Positions 51,026 to 60,679 of a stretch of DNA of 64,000 nt are shown one piece after another; positions within the stretch are counted from its first letter, which is position 1, and each line of letters opens with the position of its first letter. The stretch is taken from the NCBI RefSeq assembly GCF_020819595.1, contig NZ_JAJHNP010000001.1, forward strand, positions 372,001-436,000, read 5' to 3'. The translations under genes were made by a program, and so were the position numbers. Under the pieces are notes generated by a model. That model was not told where the DNA came from. It saw nothing but the letters and a program-made list of their open reading frames with translations, and did no database searches. The DNA comes from Streptomyces barringtoniae. GTDB taxonomy: Bacteria > Actinomycetota > Actinomycetes > Streptomycetales > Streptomycetaceae.

Positions 51026-53485
51026 ATGGCCCGCCGCAGCACGAAGACCCCGCCGCCCGACGACTCGTTCGAGGAGAGGATCCTCGACATCGACGTCGTG
51101 GACGAGATGCGTGGCTCCTACCTCGAGTACGCGTACTCGGTCATCTACTCGCGCGCCCTGCCGGACGCCCGTGACGGCCTCAAGCCGGTGCACCGCCGGA
51201 TCGTCTACCAGATGAACGAGATGGGCCTGCGCCCCGACCGCGGCTACGTGAAGTGCGCGCGCGTCGTCGGCGAGGTCATGGGCAAGCTGCACCCGCACGG
51301 CGACGCGTCGATCTACGACGCGCTGGTGCGCATGGCCCAGCCCTTCTCCATGCGGGTGCCGCTGGTCGACGGCCACGGCAACTTCGGCTCGCTGGGCAAC
51401 GACGACCCGCCGGCCGCCATGCGGTACACCGAGTGCCGCCAGGCCGAGGCGACGAGCCTGATGACGGAGTCGATCGACGAGGACACGGTCGACTTCGCGC
51501 CGAACTACGACGGCCAGGAGCGCGAGCCGGTGGCGCTGCCCGCCGCCTTCCCGAACCTGCTGGTCAACGGCTCCTCGGGCATCGCGGTCGGCATGGCGAC
51601 GAACATGGCGCCGCACAACCTGCGCGAGGTCATCGCGGCCGCCCGCCACCTGATCAAGTACCCGAACGCGGATTTGGACGCGCTGATGAAGCACGTCCCG
51701 GGCCCGGACCTGCCCACCGGCGGCCGGATCGTCGGCCTGGACGGCATCCGTGACGCGTACGCGACGGGCCGTGGCACCTTCAAGATGCGCGCGACGGTCT
51801 CGATCGAGACCGTGACCGCCCGCCGCAAGGGCCTGGTGGTCACCGAACTGCCCTTCACGGTCGGCCCCGAGAAGGTCATCGCGAAGATCAAGGACCTGGT
51901 CAACGCGAAGAAGGTCCAGGGCATCGCCGACGTCAAGGACCTCACCGACCGTGAGCACGGCCTGCGCCTGGTCATCGAGATCAAGAACGGCTTCGTGCCG
52001 GAGGCCATCCTGGAGCAGCTGTACAAGCTGACCCCGATGGAGGAGTCCTTCGGCATCAACAACGTCGCGCTGGTGGACGGCCAGCCGCTCACGCTGGGCC
52101 TGAAGGAGCTGCTGGAGGTCTATCTCGACCACCGCTTCGACGTGGTCCGGCGCCGCAGCGAGTTCCGCCGCGGCAAGAAGCGCGACCGGCTGCACCTGGT
52201 CGAGGGTCTGCTGACCGCGCTGGTCGACATCGACGAGGTCATCCGGCTGATCCGGTCCAGCGAGAACTCCGCGGAGGCCAAGGAGCGCCTGATGCAGCGG
52301 TTCTCGCTGAGCGAGGTGCAGACGCAGTACATCCTCGACACGCCGCTGCGCCGGCTCACCAGGTACGACCGCATCGAGCTGGAGGCGGAGAAGGACAAGC
52401 TCACCGCGGAGATCGCGGAGCTGACCCGGATCCTGGACTCCGACGCGGAGCTGCGCAAGCTGGTCTCGGCCGAACTGGCCGCCGTGGCCAAGAAGTTCGG
52501 CACCGACCGGCGTACGGTCCTGCTGGAGTCCGCGGGCGCCCCGGTGGCCACGGTGCCGCTGCAGGTCGCCGACGACCCGTGCCGGGTGCTGGTGTCCTCG
52601 ACGGGTCTGCTGGCCCGTACGGCGACCGCCGAGCCGTTCCCCGAGCAGGCCGGCGCCAGGCGCGCCAAGCACGACGTGATCGTCTCGGCGGTGCCGGCGA
52701 CCGCGCGCGGCGAGGTCGGCGCGGTGACCTCGGCGGGCCGGCTGCTGCGGATCAACGTGGTCGACCTGCCCCAGCTGCCGGAGACGGCGACCGCGCCGAA
52801 TCTCTCCGGTGGGGCACCGCTGGCGGAGTTCGTCTCCCTGGAGGACGACGAGACGGTGGTCTGCCTGACCACGCTGGACGAGTCGTCCCCGGGCCTGGCG
52901 CTCGGCACCGAGCAGGGTGTCGTCAAGCGTGTGGTCCCCGACTACCCGTCCAGCAAGGACGAGTTGGAGGTCATCACGCTGAAGGACGGTGACCGGATCG
53001 TCGGCGCGGTGGAGCTGCGCACCGGCGAGGAGGACCTGGTCTTCATCACGGACGACGCGCAGCTGCTGCGCTTCCAGGCGTCCATCGTGCGTCCGCAGGG
53101 CCGTCCCGCGGGCGGTATGGCGGGCATCAAGCTCACCGAGGGCGCCAAGGTGATCTCGTTCACGGCGGTCGACCCGGCGGTGGACGCGGTGGTGTTCACG
53201 GTGGCGGGCTCGCGCGGCACGCTGGACGACTCGGTGCAGACGACGGCCAAGCTGACCCCGTTCGACCAGTACCCGCGCAAGGGCCGGGCCACCGGCGGCG
53301 TGCGCTGCCAGCGGTTCCTGAAGGGCGAGGACTGCCTGTCGCTGGCCTGGGCGGGCCCGACTCCCGCACGCGCGGCGCAGAAGAACGGGACCCCGGCGGA
53401 GCTGCCGGAGCTGGACCCGCGCCGGGACGGCTCGGGCACGTCGCTGCCGAAGACGGTGGCGGTGGTCGCGGGACCGGTGCTCTAG
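51026..53485 (+). CDS. parC: DNA topoisomerase IV subunit A
   Basis: 819 aa from ATG 51026 with AAGGAG 9 bases upstream; a longer frame to 49208 is only open sequence. N-terminal winged-helix with [21 protein letters not shown] (quinolone region) and catalytic Tyr134 in AAMRYTECR. The tower and coiled coil follow. The C-terminal beta-pinwheel begins ~510 and lacks a clear GyrA box. The gene's partner parE is not in this window. Together they decatenate daughter chromosomes; in Streptomyces this matters at sporulation septa. It overlaps the COG0523 gene tail by four bases. Confidence 0.93.
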   Translation: MARRSTKTPPPDDSFEERILDIDVVDEMRGSYLEYAYSVIYSRALPDARDGLKPVHRRIVYQMNEMGLRPDRGYVKCARVVGEVMGKLHPHGDASIYDALVRMAQPFSMRVPLVDGHGNFGSLGNDDPPAAMRYTECRQAEATSLMTESIDEDTVDFAPNYDGQEREPVALPAAFPNLLVNGSSGIAVGMATNMAPHNLREVIAAARHLIKYPNADLDALMKHVPGPDLPTGGRIVGLDGIRDAYATGRGTFKMRATVSIETVTARRKGLVVTELPFTVGPEKVIAKIKDLVNAKKVQGIADVKDLTDREHGLRLVIEIKNGFVPEAILEQLYKLTPMEESFGINNVALVDGQPLTLGLKELLEVYLDHRFDVVRRRSEFRRGKKRDRLHLVEGLLTALVDIDEVIRLIRSSENSAEAKERLMQRFSLSEVQTQYILDTPLRRLTRYDRIELEAEKDKLTAEIAELTRILDSDAELRKLVSAELAAVAKKFGTDRRTVLLESAGAPVATVPLQVADDPCRVLVSSTGLLARTATAEPFPEQAGARRAKHDVIVSAVPATARGEVGAVTSAGRLLRINVVDLPQLPETATAPNLSGGAPLAEFVSLEDDETVVCLTTLDESSPGLALGTEQGVVKRVVPDYPSSKDELEVITLKDGDRIVGAVELRTGEEDLVFITDDAQLLRFQASIVRPQGRPAGGMAGIKLTEGAKVISFTAVDPAVDAVVFTVAGSRGTLDDSVQTTAKLTPFDQYPRKGRATGGVRCQRFLKGEDCLSLAWAGPTPARAAQKNGTPAELPELDPRRDGSGTSLPKTVAVVAGPVL

Positions 53486-54567
53486 CCCTCGTACGACGCC
53501 TCGTACGGCTGCGCGCCGGGCTCCTCCTCGGAGCCCTGGACATAGCGCAGGACGCCCCACATGCCGTGTTCGTCGGCGTGTGGGGCGTCGTTCTCGCACC
53601 CCTTGAGCTCCTGGCCGAGGGCCTCGGTGTCGATGCCGGAACCGATCAGCACGAGCTGGGTGAGGCGGTCGCCGGCAGCGCCCCAGGGCTCCGGGTAGAA
53701 CCGCAGGAAGCGGCCGACGGCGTGCACGGCGTACCGGTTGAGGGGGTCGTACGGCCCGAAGCCGACGTACCCCTTGATCCGGTACAGCCCCTCGGGGCGG
53801 CTGTCCAGGAACCGCATGAGCCGGCGGGGTTCCAGGGGCGCCTCGGAGGTGAAGGAGAGGCTGTCGTAGCCGGTGTGCAGATGACCGGCGTGCTCCTGGT
53901 GCCCGTCGCCCTCGATGTGCTCGTGCAGGTCGTCGAAGGACAGCTGCCCGATCCGCTCCTCGCTCGGCCTGCAGTCGAAGAGGAACTCCGGGTCGATCCG
54001 GCCGTAGGTGGCGGGGACCACGGCGGCGCGGTCGGCGAGGGAGCGCACCAGACCGAGCACCCGGTCACCGTCGGCGGCCCGGTCGAGCTTGTTGACCACG
54101 ATCAGGTCGGCGAGGGCGAGATGCCGGTCGATCTCCGGATGCCTGGCACGGGTGTCGTCGAACTCGGCGGCGTCCACGACCTCGACCAGACCGCCGTAGA
54201 CGACCCTCGGATGCTCGCTGGCCAGTACCATCCGCACCAGTTCCTGCGGCTCGGCGAGCCCGCTGGCCTCGATGACGATCACGTCGATGCCGGTGCCCGG
54301 GTCGGCGAGCCGCTCCAGGTAGAGGTCGAGTTCGCCGGCGTCGACGGCGCAGCACAGGCAGCCGTTGCCGAGGGAGACGGTCGAGTCGCCGAGGGCGCCC
54401 GCGACGGCCATCGCGTCGATCTCGATGGCCCCGAAGTCGTTGACGATCGCCCCGATCCGGCTGCCTCCGCTGCGGTGCAGGAGGTGGTTGAGGAGCGTGG
54501 TCTTCCCGGAGCCCAGGAATCCGGCGAGCACGACGACCGGGATCTGCGGACCGCTGCTGTTCCCCAA
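53482..54567 (-). CDS. COG0523/CobW-type metal-chaperone GTPase
   Basis: 361 aa; TTG start after AGAGG. Walker A GFLGSGKTTLLNHLL (~16-30), the metal-binding motif GCLCCA (~69-73), Walker B-like VIVIEASGLAEPQEL, and NKLD for guanine. The C-terminal CobW_C domain spans ~225-355. It has a His/Asp-rich stretch HEHIEGDGHQEHAGHLH near ~215-230, common in zinc- or cobalt-handling members. It likely delivers Zn or Co to a target protein. No zinc-uptake operator is visible upstream. Confidence 0.9.
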   Translation of the reverse strand: MGNSSGPQIPVVVLAGFLGSGKTTLLNHLLHRSGGSRIGAIVNDFGAIEIDAMAVAGALGDSTVSLGNGCLCCAVDAGELDLYLERLADPGTGIDVIVIEASGLAEPQELVRMVLASEHPRVVYGGLVEVVDAAEFDDTRARHPEIDRHLALADLIVVNKLDRAADGDRVLGLVRSLADRAAVVPATYGRIDPEFLFDCRPSEERIGQLSFDDLHEHIEGDGHQEHAGHLHTGYDSLSFTSEAPLEPRRLMRFLDSRPEGLYRIKGYVGFGPYDPLNRYAVHAVGRFLRFYPEPWGAAGDRLTQLVLIGSGIDTEALGQELKGCENDAPHADEHGMWGVLRYVQGSEEEPGAQPYEASYEG

Positions 54568-54636
54568 CGGGTGACCTCTCTCCTGTGGACCGGCTGCCGG
54601 ACCAGGATAAGAGGGCGTCGGCGTCGGCCGGCCGGG

Positions 54637-55803
54637 TCAGAGCGCGGCCGGTACCGCGACCGGCGGCGTCGGCCCCACATACCGCGCCACCGGACGGATG
54701 ATCTTCGATTCGGCCGCCTGTTCCAGAATGTTGGCGCTCCAGCCGACCACGCGTGCCGCCGCGAAGGTGGGGGTGAACATCTCGCGGGGAAGTCCGCAGA
54801 GCTCCATGACCACACCGGCGTAGAACTCCACGTTGGTGTGGAGTTCACGGCCGGGCTTCAGCTCGGCGAGGATCGCCTCGACGCGGCGCTCGACCTCCAC
54901 CGCGAAGTCGACGCGCGGACCGCCGAAGCCGAGGGCGATCTCCCTCAGCATCCGCGAACGGGGGTCCTCCGTGCGGTAGATGGCGTGTCCGAAGCCCATG
55001 ATCCGGTCGCCGGCGAGCACCCGCTCGCGGATCCACGGGTCGATCCGGTCCGGCGTGCCGATGGCGTCGAGTGTGTCCAGGGCCCGGCTGGGCGCGCCTC
55101 CGTGCAGCGGCCCGGACAGGGCACCCACCGCTCCGGTCAGGCAGGCGGCCACGTCGGCTCCGGTGGAGGCGATGACGCGGGCCGTGAAGGTTGATGCATT
55201 GAACCCGTGATCGATGGTTGAGATCAGATATTGCTCGACCGCACGTGCCTGGCGCGGCTCGGGCTCCTCACCCGTGAGCATGTACAGGTAGTTGGCCGCG
55301 TACGGGAGGTCGTCGCGCGGTTCGGCCGGCTCCAGGCCCTGCCCCAGCCGGTACAGCGCGGTGAGCAGGGTGGGTACGGCAGCGCAGACGGCCAGGGTGT
55401 CGGCGCGGCGCCGGTCGGCGTCGATGTCGTACACCGGGCGCAGACCCCGCGCCGAACCCAGCAGGGACAGGGCCGTGCGCAGCCCGGACAGCGGCCCGGA
55501 GACGCGGCTCGCCGCGGCGATCGCGGGCAGTGCCGCGCGGACCTCCTCGGGCAGCCGCCGCAGCGCCGCGGTCTCGGCGGTGAAGGCGGCGCGGCGCTCC
55601 GCGTCCGAGAGCGAGCCGTGGACCAGAAGGTGCCAGACGTCCTCGAAGCCGCGGGTCCGCGCGAGTTCGACGGCCGAGTACTGGCGGTAGTGGTAGAAGC
55701 CCTCGCGCCCCCGGACGTCACCGATCTCGGTCTCGGTGACGACGACGCCGGCGAGTCCGCGCGGTGCCTCGATGAGCGGGGTCGCGGTCCTGTTGATGGC
55801 CAT
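54637..55803 (-). CDS. citrate synthase
   Basis: 388 aa, GGAGGAG seven bases before ATG 55803. It condenses acetyl-CoA with oxaloacetate (or acyl-CoA for the methylcitrate type). Catalytic residues: His234 in SGPLHGGAPS, His273 in GFGHAIYRTEDPR, and the third at 326 is Glu in HTNVEFYAG where the textbook enzymes have Asp. Length and sequence are of the short bacterial type I-like dimeric group. It is divergent from a second, HTH-fused citrate synthase gene across a 105-bp AT-rich region with palindromes. Confidence 0.9.
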   Translation of the reverse strand: MAINRTATPLIEAPRGLAGVVVTETEIGDVRGREGFYHYRQYSAVELARTRGFEDVWHLLVHGSLSDAERRAAFTAETAALRRLPEEVRAALPAIAAASRVSGPLSGLRTALSLLGSARGLRPVYDIDADRRRADTLAVCAAVPTLLTALYRLGQGLEPAEPRDDLPYAANYLYMLTGEEPEPRQARAVEQYLISTIDHGFNASTFTARVIASTGADVAACLTGAVGALSGPLHGGAPSRALDTLDAIGTPDRIDPWIRERVLAGDRIMGFGHAIYRTEDPRSRMLREIALGFGGPRVDFAVEVERRVEAILAELKPGRELHTNVEFYAGVVMELCGLPREMFTPTFAAARVVGWSANILEQAAESKIIRPVARYVGPTPPVAVPAAL

Positions 55804-55840
55804 GGTTTCTCCTCCCTGGACTTGATCCGACTGTCCATGC

Positions 55841-55875
55841 TTGACTGATTTCTTGTCAATATTGATTTAATCAAT
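55841..55875. promoter_or_regulatory. AT-rich palindromic operator between the citrate synthase genes
   Basis: TTGAC-N9-GTCAA (55841-55859), TCAATATTGA (55856-55865) and the near-perfect ATTGATTTAATCAAT (55861-55875) overlap in one stretch. The sequence is far poorer in GC than its surroundings and lies in the divergent gap. A regulator with HTH, possibly the fused citrate synthase itself, is the likely reader. Confidence 0.65.
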
Positions 55876-55908
55876 GTATTCCGATCAACATGTGCAGAGG
55901 CGGCTACG

Positions 55909-57201
55909 GTGACCCCCATGCGCGATCACGAACCCGCTCCCGGCCGTCCCGGGCGCAGGCTGACCACCAAGGAGACCGCCGAACTGCTCGGCGTGAAGCC
56001 GGAGACGGTGTACGCGTACGTGAGCCGCGGCCTGCTCAACAGCAGGCGCGAGCCCGGCGGCCGTGCCAGCACCTTCGAGGCGAAGGAGGTCGAGGCCCTC
56101 GCCCGGCGTCACCGCCGGGAGGCGGCCGGAACCCCGGGCTCCGGCGCCGACCTGTCCGTCCGGACCCGCATCACACTGATCGAGCACGACCGGTACTACT
56201 TCCGGGGCGTGGACGCCGTCGAGCTGGCGCTTCGTCACTCCTACGAGGAGATCGCGGAGTGGCTGTGGACGGGCCGGCTCACCCCGGGCGTGACCTTTTC
56301 CGCGCCCGCCCCCACCGTCGAGATCGCGCGCCGCGCGGTGAACGCGCTGTCCGAGCACGCCTCCCCCACCGACCGGCTGCGCGTGGCGGCCGTCGCCGCG
56401 GCAGCGGAGGACCCGCTGCGCTTCGACCTGTCCGAGGAGGCCGTGCTGAACACCGCGCGGATCCTCATCCCCACGCTCGTCGCCGCGCTGCCGCCGGCCC
56501 GGCGCGACCACGAGGACGACACTCCGCTCGCCCACCGGCTCTGGGCCCGGCTGACCGGCCGTCCCGCCGACGAGGCGTCCCTGCGGGTCCTGGACACCGC
56601 TCTCGCCCTGCTCGCCGACCACGATCTGGCCGCCTCCACGCTCGCCGTCCGCGTCGCCGCCTCGGCCCGCGCGCACGCCTACGCGGCCGTCTCCGCCGGG
56701 CTCGGCGTCCTGGAGGGCCCGCTGCACGGCGCCGCGAGCGGCGACGCCCACCGCATGCTCCTCGATGTGCTCGACCAGGGCACGGCGGTCCCGGTGATCG
56801 CCGGCGAACTGCGCGCAGGACGCCGGGTCCCGGGGCTCGGCCACCGTCTCTACACCGGCGAGGATCCGCGCGCGAGCGTGCTGTTCGGCCTCCTGGAGCA
56901 GGTCCCGCGCGCAGAGTCCGCCCTGCTCGCCGCCCGGGACATCGTCGCCACCACCGCCCGCCACACCCCGCTGCACGCCAACGTCGACCTCGCCCTCGCG
57001 GTGTTCACCGCGTCCAGCGGCATGCCCGCCACGGCGGGCGAGACGATCTTCGCCGTCGCCCGGACGGCGGGCTGGATCGCCCACGCCTTGGAGGAGTACG
57101 GCGAGCGCCCGCTGCGCATGCGCCCGGTGGGCCAGTACGTTGGTCCGCGGCCCCCGCAGCCACTGCCGGAACAGCTCGGTCCCGAAACCCTCCCGGAGTA
57201 G
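55909..57201 (+). CDS. citrate synthase with N-terminal HTH domain
   Basis: 430 aa. GTG 55909 or ATG 55918 are both possible; GAGGCGG lies upstream. Residues ~18-70 form a MerR/excisionase-like HTH (LTTKETAELLGVKPETVYAYVSRGLL, then RRE-G-RASTFEAKEVE), followed by citrate synthase with His273 (LEGPLHGAASGD), His312 (GLGHRLYTGEDPR) and Asp360 (HANVDLALAVF). All three catalytic residues are present, so it may be active, a regulator, or both. It is divergent from the plain citrate synthase gene with a palindromic operator between. Function as a metabolite-sensing autorepressor is inference. Confidence 0.88.
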   Translation: MTPMRDHEPAPGRPGRRLTTKETAELLGVKPETVYAYVSRGLLNSRREPGGRASTFEAKEVEALARRHRREAAGTPGSGADLSVRTRITLIEHDRYYFRGVDAVELALRHSYEEIAEWLWTGRLTPGVTFSAPAPTVEIARRAVNALSEHASPTDRLRVAAVAAAAEDPLRFDLSEEAVLNTARILIPTLVAALPPARRDHEDDTPLAHRLWARLTGRPADEASLRVLDTALALLADHDLAASTLAVRVAASARAHAYAAVSAGLGVLEGPLHGAASGDAHRMLLDVLDQGTAVPVIAGELRAGRRVPGLGHRLYTGEDPRASVLFGLLEQVPRAESALLAARDIVATTARHTPLHANVDLALAVFTASSGMPATAGETIFAVARTAGWIAHALEEYGERPLRMRPVGQYVGPRPPQPLPEQLGPETLPE

Positions 57202-57236
57202 GACACAACCACGGCCGGAAGTCGCCCCAGGGAGAG

Positions 57237-57255
57237 TCAGGTTAGGCTCACCTCT
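57237..57255 (+). promoter_or_regulatory. iron box overlapping a leaderless promoter
   Basis: TCAGGTTAGGCTCACCTCT matches the recalled consensus TTAGGTTAGGCTCACCTAA at 16 of 19 positions. TAGGCT within it is a -10-like element seven bases before the GTG at 57256, so the repressor site and the promoter coincide. Confidence 0.7.
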
Positions 57256-58197
57256 GTGAGTAGGTGTGCGACCGTCTCCCGGAGCCTCGACGAGCCCGTT
57301 TCCGGTACGGCGGCCACGGCGACGACGTGGCTGCTGCTGGAACAGCCCGGCCCGTGGGGCGTCAAGGCGCTCACGTCGAGCCACCTGGACCCCGCTGTCG
57401 GACGGGCGCTGGAGGCGGCCGCCGGGGGAACCGGCGTACGCCTCGCGCTCATCCGGCGCCCCGGACGTCACGCCGACCCCGGCCGGCCCGCGGTCCGGCA
57501 GGTGTACGCCGCGCACACCGTGCCGGGCCGCGTATGGCTGCACAGCGCCACGACCCGCGATCCGCGCCGCCTGCTCGGCCTGGACTTCGCGGCCCTGGGA
57601 GCGGGGGACCACCGTTCCTTCGGCGCCGCGCTCGGCGGGCGTCCGCACCGCGGCGACCCGCTCGCGTTCGTGTGCACCAACGGCAAACGCGACCGCTGCT
57701 GCGCCCTCCTGGGCCGTCCCCTCGCCACCGAACTGTCCGCCTCGGGAGTACGCGGCGTCTGGGAGGTCACCCATCTGGGTGGACATCGCTTCTCGCCGAC
57801 CGTGCTCGTCCTGCCGTACGGCTACGCCTACGGCCGCGCAGAGGCGCACACCATCAAGGAGGCGCTGCACGGCGCGCAGGAGGGGCGCGTGGTGGCCGAG
57901 GGGTGCCGCGGCTGCTCCGCCTGGGAACGGCCCGGTCAGGCGGCCGAGCTGGCCGTCCGGTCGGTGGCGGGCGAGGACCGGGCGGGGCTGCTGAGCGTCG
58001 TACGGACCGAGGGTGCGGCTCCGCGCTGGGAGGTCACCGTCGGGCACGCCGACGGCCGCCGCTGGCGGGTGACCGTGGCGCAGCGGGCGTCGCTGCCGCC
58101 CCGGCCGGAGAGCTGCGGCGCGGCGGTGCTCGGCACACCGGCCCGGATGGATGTCGTGGCCGTGCGCGAGCTGAGGCCGACGGCGCTGGCGAGCTGA
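57256..58197 (+). CDS. sucrase/ferredoxin-like (Suc_Fer) protein
   Basis: 313 aa. GTG 57256 directly follows an iron box, with no ribosome site, so a leaderless transcript is likely. The N-terminal part and the thioredoxin-like ferredoxin part (~135-240) contain CTNGKRDRCCALLGRPLA (thioredoxin-like 2Fe-2S cysteines) and THLGGHRFSPTVLVLPYGYAYG. Further cysteines are EGCRGCSAW. This is the Suc_Fer family, named for historical reasons and now seen as a ferredoxin-like protein. Expression is expected to rise when iron is low, suggesting a role in iron mobilisation or Fe-S supply (inference). Confidence 0.87.
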   Translation: MSRCATVSRSLDEPVSGTAATATTWLLLEQPGPWGVKALTSSHLDPAVGRALEAAAGGTGVRLALIRRPGRHADPGRPAVRQVYAAHTVPGRVWLHSATTRDPRRLLGLDFAALGAGDHRSFGAALGGRPHRGDPLAFVCTNGKRDRCCALLGRPLATELSASGVRGVWEVTHLGGHRFSPTVLVLPYGYAYGRAEAHTIKEALHGAQEGRVVAEGCRGCSAWERPGQAAELAVRSVAGEDRAGLLSVVRTEGAAPRWEVTVGHADGRRWRVTVAQRASLPPRPESCGAAVLGTPARMDVVAVRELRPTALAS

Positions 58198-58299
58198 GCG
58201 ACCGCCCTGCCGCAGCGACCGCCTCCTTCAAGAACTGGTCAAGAGATCCCCACCACACCCTCTGGGGCGCGCCGGGCCACCCCACGTACCGTCGTGGCT

Positions 58300-59979
58300 A
58301 TGAGCCCCACTCCACCCGCACGCCGTCTGCGCCTCGGTCTGCCGCGGCGGGTGTTCTCGCAGGTGCTGCTGATGCAGGTGGCGATCGCCGCGGGGGTCGC
58401 GGTGCTCGCGACCGGCCTGTTCCTGGCGCCGCTGAGCAGGCAGCTGGACCAGGAGGCGGAGCGCCGCGCCCTGGCCATCGCGCAGACGACGGCCCAGGAC
58501 CCGCAGATCGCCGAGGGCGTCCTGACCACCCCGCCGACCGCGAACGGTCCGGTGCAGAAGGAGGCCGAGCGCATCCGACGGGCCACCCACGCGGAGTACA
58601 TCGTGGTGATGGACCGGCGGGGCATGCGCTGGTCGCACACCACCCGCTCGGAGATCGGCGGGCACGTCTCCACCGACCCCAGGCCGGCCCTGGCCGGTCA
58701 TGAGGTCATGGAGATCGACAACGGCACCCTGGGCCGCTCCGCGCGCGGCAAGGTGCCGCTGTACGACGCGCACGACCGCATCATCGGGGCGGTCTCGGTC
58801 GGTATCGCCTACGACAGCGTGCGGGCGCGGCTGATCAGCGCGATCCCGGGTCTGTTCGCGTACGCCGGGGGCGCTCTCGCGGTGGGCGCGCTGGCCGCCT
58901 GGCTGATCTCCCGGCGGGTCCAGCGGCAGACCCGGGACCTGGCCTTCTCCGACATCTCGGCGCTGCTCGCGGAGCGCGAGGCGATGCTGCACGGCATCCG
59001 TGAGGGCGTGGTCGCGCTCGACCGCGGCGGTCGTATCCGCCTGCTCAACGACGAGGCGCGGCGGCTGCTCGGCATCGGCGACGAGGCGGTCGGGCAGACC
59101 CCGGACGACGCGCTCGGCGCGGGCCGTACGACGGACGTCCTGGCCGGCCGGGTGACCGGCACCGATCTGCTCACCGTGCGCGGCCAGCGCGTGCTGGTCG
59201 CCAACCGTATGCCCACCGACGACGGCGGCGCCGTCGCGACCCTGCGCGACCGCACCGAACTGGAGCAGCTGGGGCGCGAACTCGACTCCACGCGCGGGCT
59301 GATCGACGCCCTGCGCGCCCAGGACCACGAGCACGCCAACCGCATGCACACCCTGCTCGGCCTGCTGGAGCTGGACATGTACGACGACGCCGTGGAGTTC
59401 GTCGGCGAGGTGGTCGGCGACCACCGGGTCACCGCCGAGCAGGTCACCGAGAAGATCCAGGATCCCCTGCTCGCGGCGCTGCTGGTCGGCAAGGCGACCG
59501 TGGCGGCCGAGCGGGGCGTCGCGCTGTGGGTGTCGGAGCACACCCGGCTGCCCGACCGGCTGATCGATCCGCGGGGTCTGGTCACGGTCGTGGGCAACCT
59601 GGTGGACAACGCCGTCGACGCGGTGGCCGGCACGCTGCACGCGCGCGTGGAGGTCGAGTTGCGCACGGAGGCCCGTACGGTCGTCCTCAGGGTGCGCGAC
59701 ACGGGCCCCGGAATCCCGGCCGATCAGCGGGAGCTGGTCTTCACGGAGGGCTGGTCCACCAAGAAGCCGCCCGCGCACGGCAAACGGGGCCTCGGGCTCT
59801 CGCTGGTGCGCCGGCTCGCCGAACGGCAGGGCGGCAGCGCGACGGTGGACGCGGCGGACGGCGGCGGCGCGGAGTTCACCGTGGTCCTGCCGGAGGCGCT
59901 GACCGAGCCGGAGCTGGAGCCCGCGGTGCGCGAGAAGTCCCTCGAGCCCGCTGCCGTCGCCGAGGAGGAGGCCCGATGA
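58300..59979 (+). CDS. CitA/DcuS-type sensor histidine kinase
   Basis: 559 aa from ATG 58300; TACCGT is exactly seven bases upstream, indicating a leaderless start (GTG 58294 is the alternative). TM1 ~18-40, an extracytoplasmic PAS-like sensor (~45-165; RRATHAEYIVVMDRRGMRWSHT), TM2 ~172-195, a cytoplasmic PAS (~205-320; GIREGVVALDRGGRIRLLNDEARRLLG), the phospho-acceptor His in RAQDHEHANRMHTLLGLLEL, and HATPase with NLVDNAVDAV and GKRGLGLSLVRRLAE. The family senses C4-dicarboxylates or citrate in the periplasm. Adjacency to the citrate synthases is suggestive. It overlaps the regulator by four bases. Confidence 0.9.
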   Translation: MSPTPPARRLRLGLPRRVFSQVLLMQVAIAAGVAVLATGLFLAPLSRQLDQEAERRALAIAQTTAQDPQIAEGVLTTPPTANGPVQKEAERIRRATHAEYIVVMDRRGMRWSHTTRSEIGGHVSTDPRPALAGHEVMEIDNGTLGRSARGKVPLYDAHDRIIGAVSVGIAYDSVRARLISAIPGLFAYAGGALAVGALAAWLISRRVQRQTRDLAFSDISALLAEREAMLHGIREGVVALDRGGRIRLLNDEARRLLGIGDEAVGQTPDDALGAGRTTDVLAGRVTGTDLLTVRGQRVLVANRMPTDDGGAVATLRDRTELEQLGRELDSTRGLIDALRAQDHEHANRMHTLLGLLELDMYDDAVEFVGEVVGDHRVTAEQVTEKIQDPLLAALLVGKATVAAERGVALWVSEHTRLPDRLIDPRGLVTVVGNLVDNAVDAVAGTLHARVEVELRTEARTVVLRVRDTGPGIPADQRELVFTEGWSTKKPPAHGKRGLGLSLVRRLAERQGGSATVDAADGGGAEFTVVLPEALTEPELEPAVREKSLEPAAVAEEEAR

Positions 59980-60656
59980 TCGAGGTCCTGGTCGTGGACG
60001 ACGACGCGCGCGTCGCCCGGGTCAACGCCGCGTACGTGGCGAAGGTGCCGGGATTCCACGTGGCCGGCGAGGCGCACAGCGCCGCCGAGGCGCTGCGGCA
60101 GGTGGAGACGCTGCCGCGGCTGGACCTGGTCCTCATGGACCACTACCTGCCCGACGACACCGGTCTCGCGGTCGTCCGGGAGATGCGCCGGCGCGGCCAC
60201 CAGGCCGACGTGATCATGGTGACGGCGGCGCGGGACGTGTCGACCGTCCAGGCCGCGATGCGGCAGGGGGCGCTGCAGTACCTGGTGAAACCGTTCGCCT
60301 TCGCCGGACTGCGCGCCAAGCTGGAGGCGTACGCGCAGCTGCGGCGCACGCTGGACGGCGGCGGCGAGGCCGAACAGGCGCAGGTGGACCGCATCTTCGG
60401 CGCCCTGTCCGCGCCGTCGGAGCCCGGGCTGCCCAAGGGGCACTCCCCCACGACGGCCGAGCTGGTGCGCCAGGCGCTGATGAACGCCGAGGGTCCGCTG
60501 TCCGCCCAGGAGATCGCCGAGCGGACGGGGGTGAGCCGGCAGACGGCCCAGCGGTATCTGAAGCTCCTGGAGCGCACGGGACGGGCGCTGCTGACCCTCA
60601 AGTACGGCGACGCGGGCCGCCCGGAACACCGTTACGTGTGGGCGACCCGCGGCTGA
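59976..60656 (+). CDS. CitB/DcuR-type response regulator
   Basis: 226 aa, ATG 59976 inside the kinase stop (ATGA), after GGAGGAG. Receiver 1-120: VVDDDARVARVN, phospho-acceptor DLVLMDHYLPDDTG, VKPFAF. The C-terminal ~70 residues are a helix-turn-helix of the CitB class (ELVRQALMNAEGPLSAQEIAERTGVSRQTAQRYLKLLERTG). The receiver is very similar to the partial regulator at 63689. It likely activates a transport operon in response to the adjacent kinase; the ABC genes downstream on the other strand are one candidate. Confidence 0.92.
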   Translation: MIEVLVVDDDARVARVNAAYVAKVPGFHVAGEAHSAAEALRQVETLPRLDLVLMDHYLPDDTGLAVVREMRRRGHQADVIMVTAARDVSTVQAAMRQGALQYLVKPFAFAGLRAKLEAYAQLRRTLDGGGEAEQAQVDRIFGALSAPSEPGLPKGHSPTTAELVRQALMNAEGPLSAQEIAERTGVSRQTAQRYLKLLERTGRALLTLKYGDAGRPEHRYVWATRG

Positions 60657-60679
60657 GCGGAGTCTGTGATCAACAGGGT

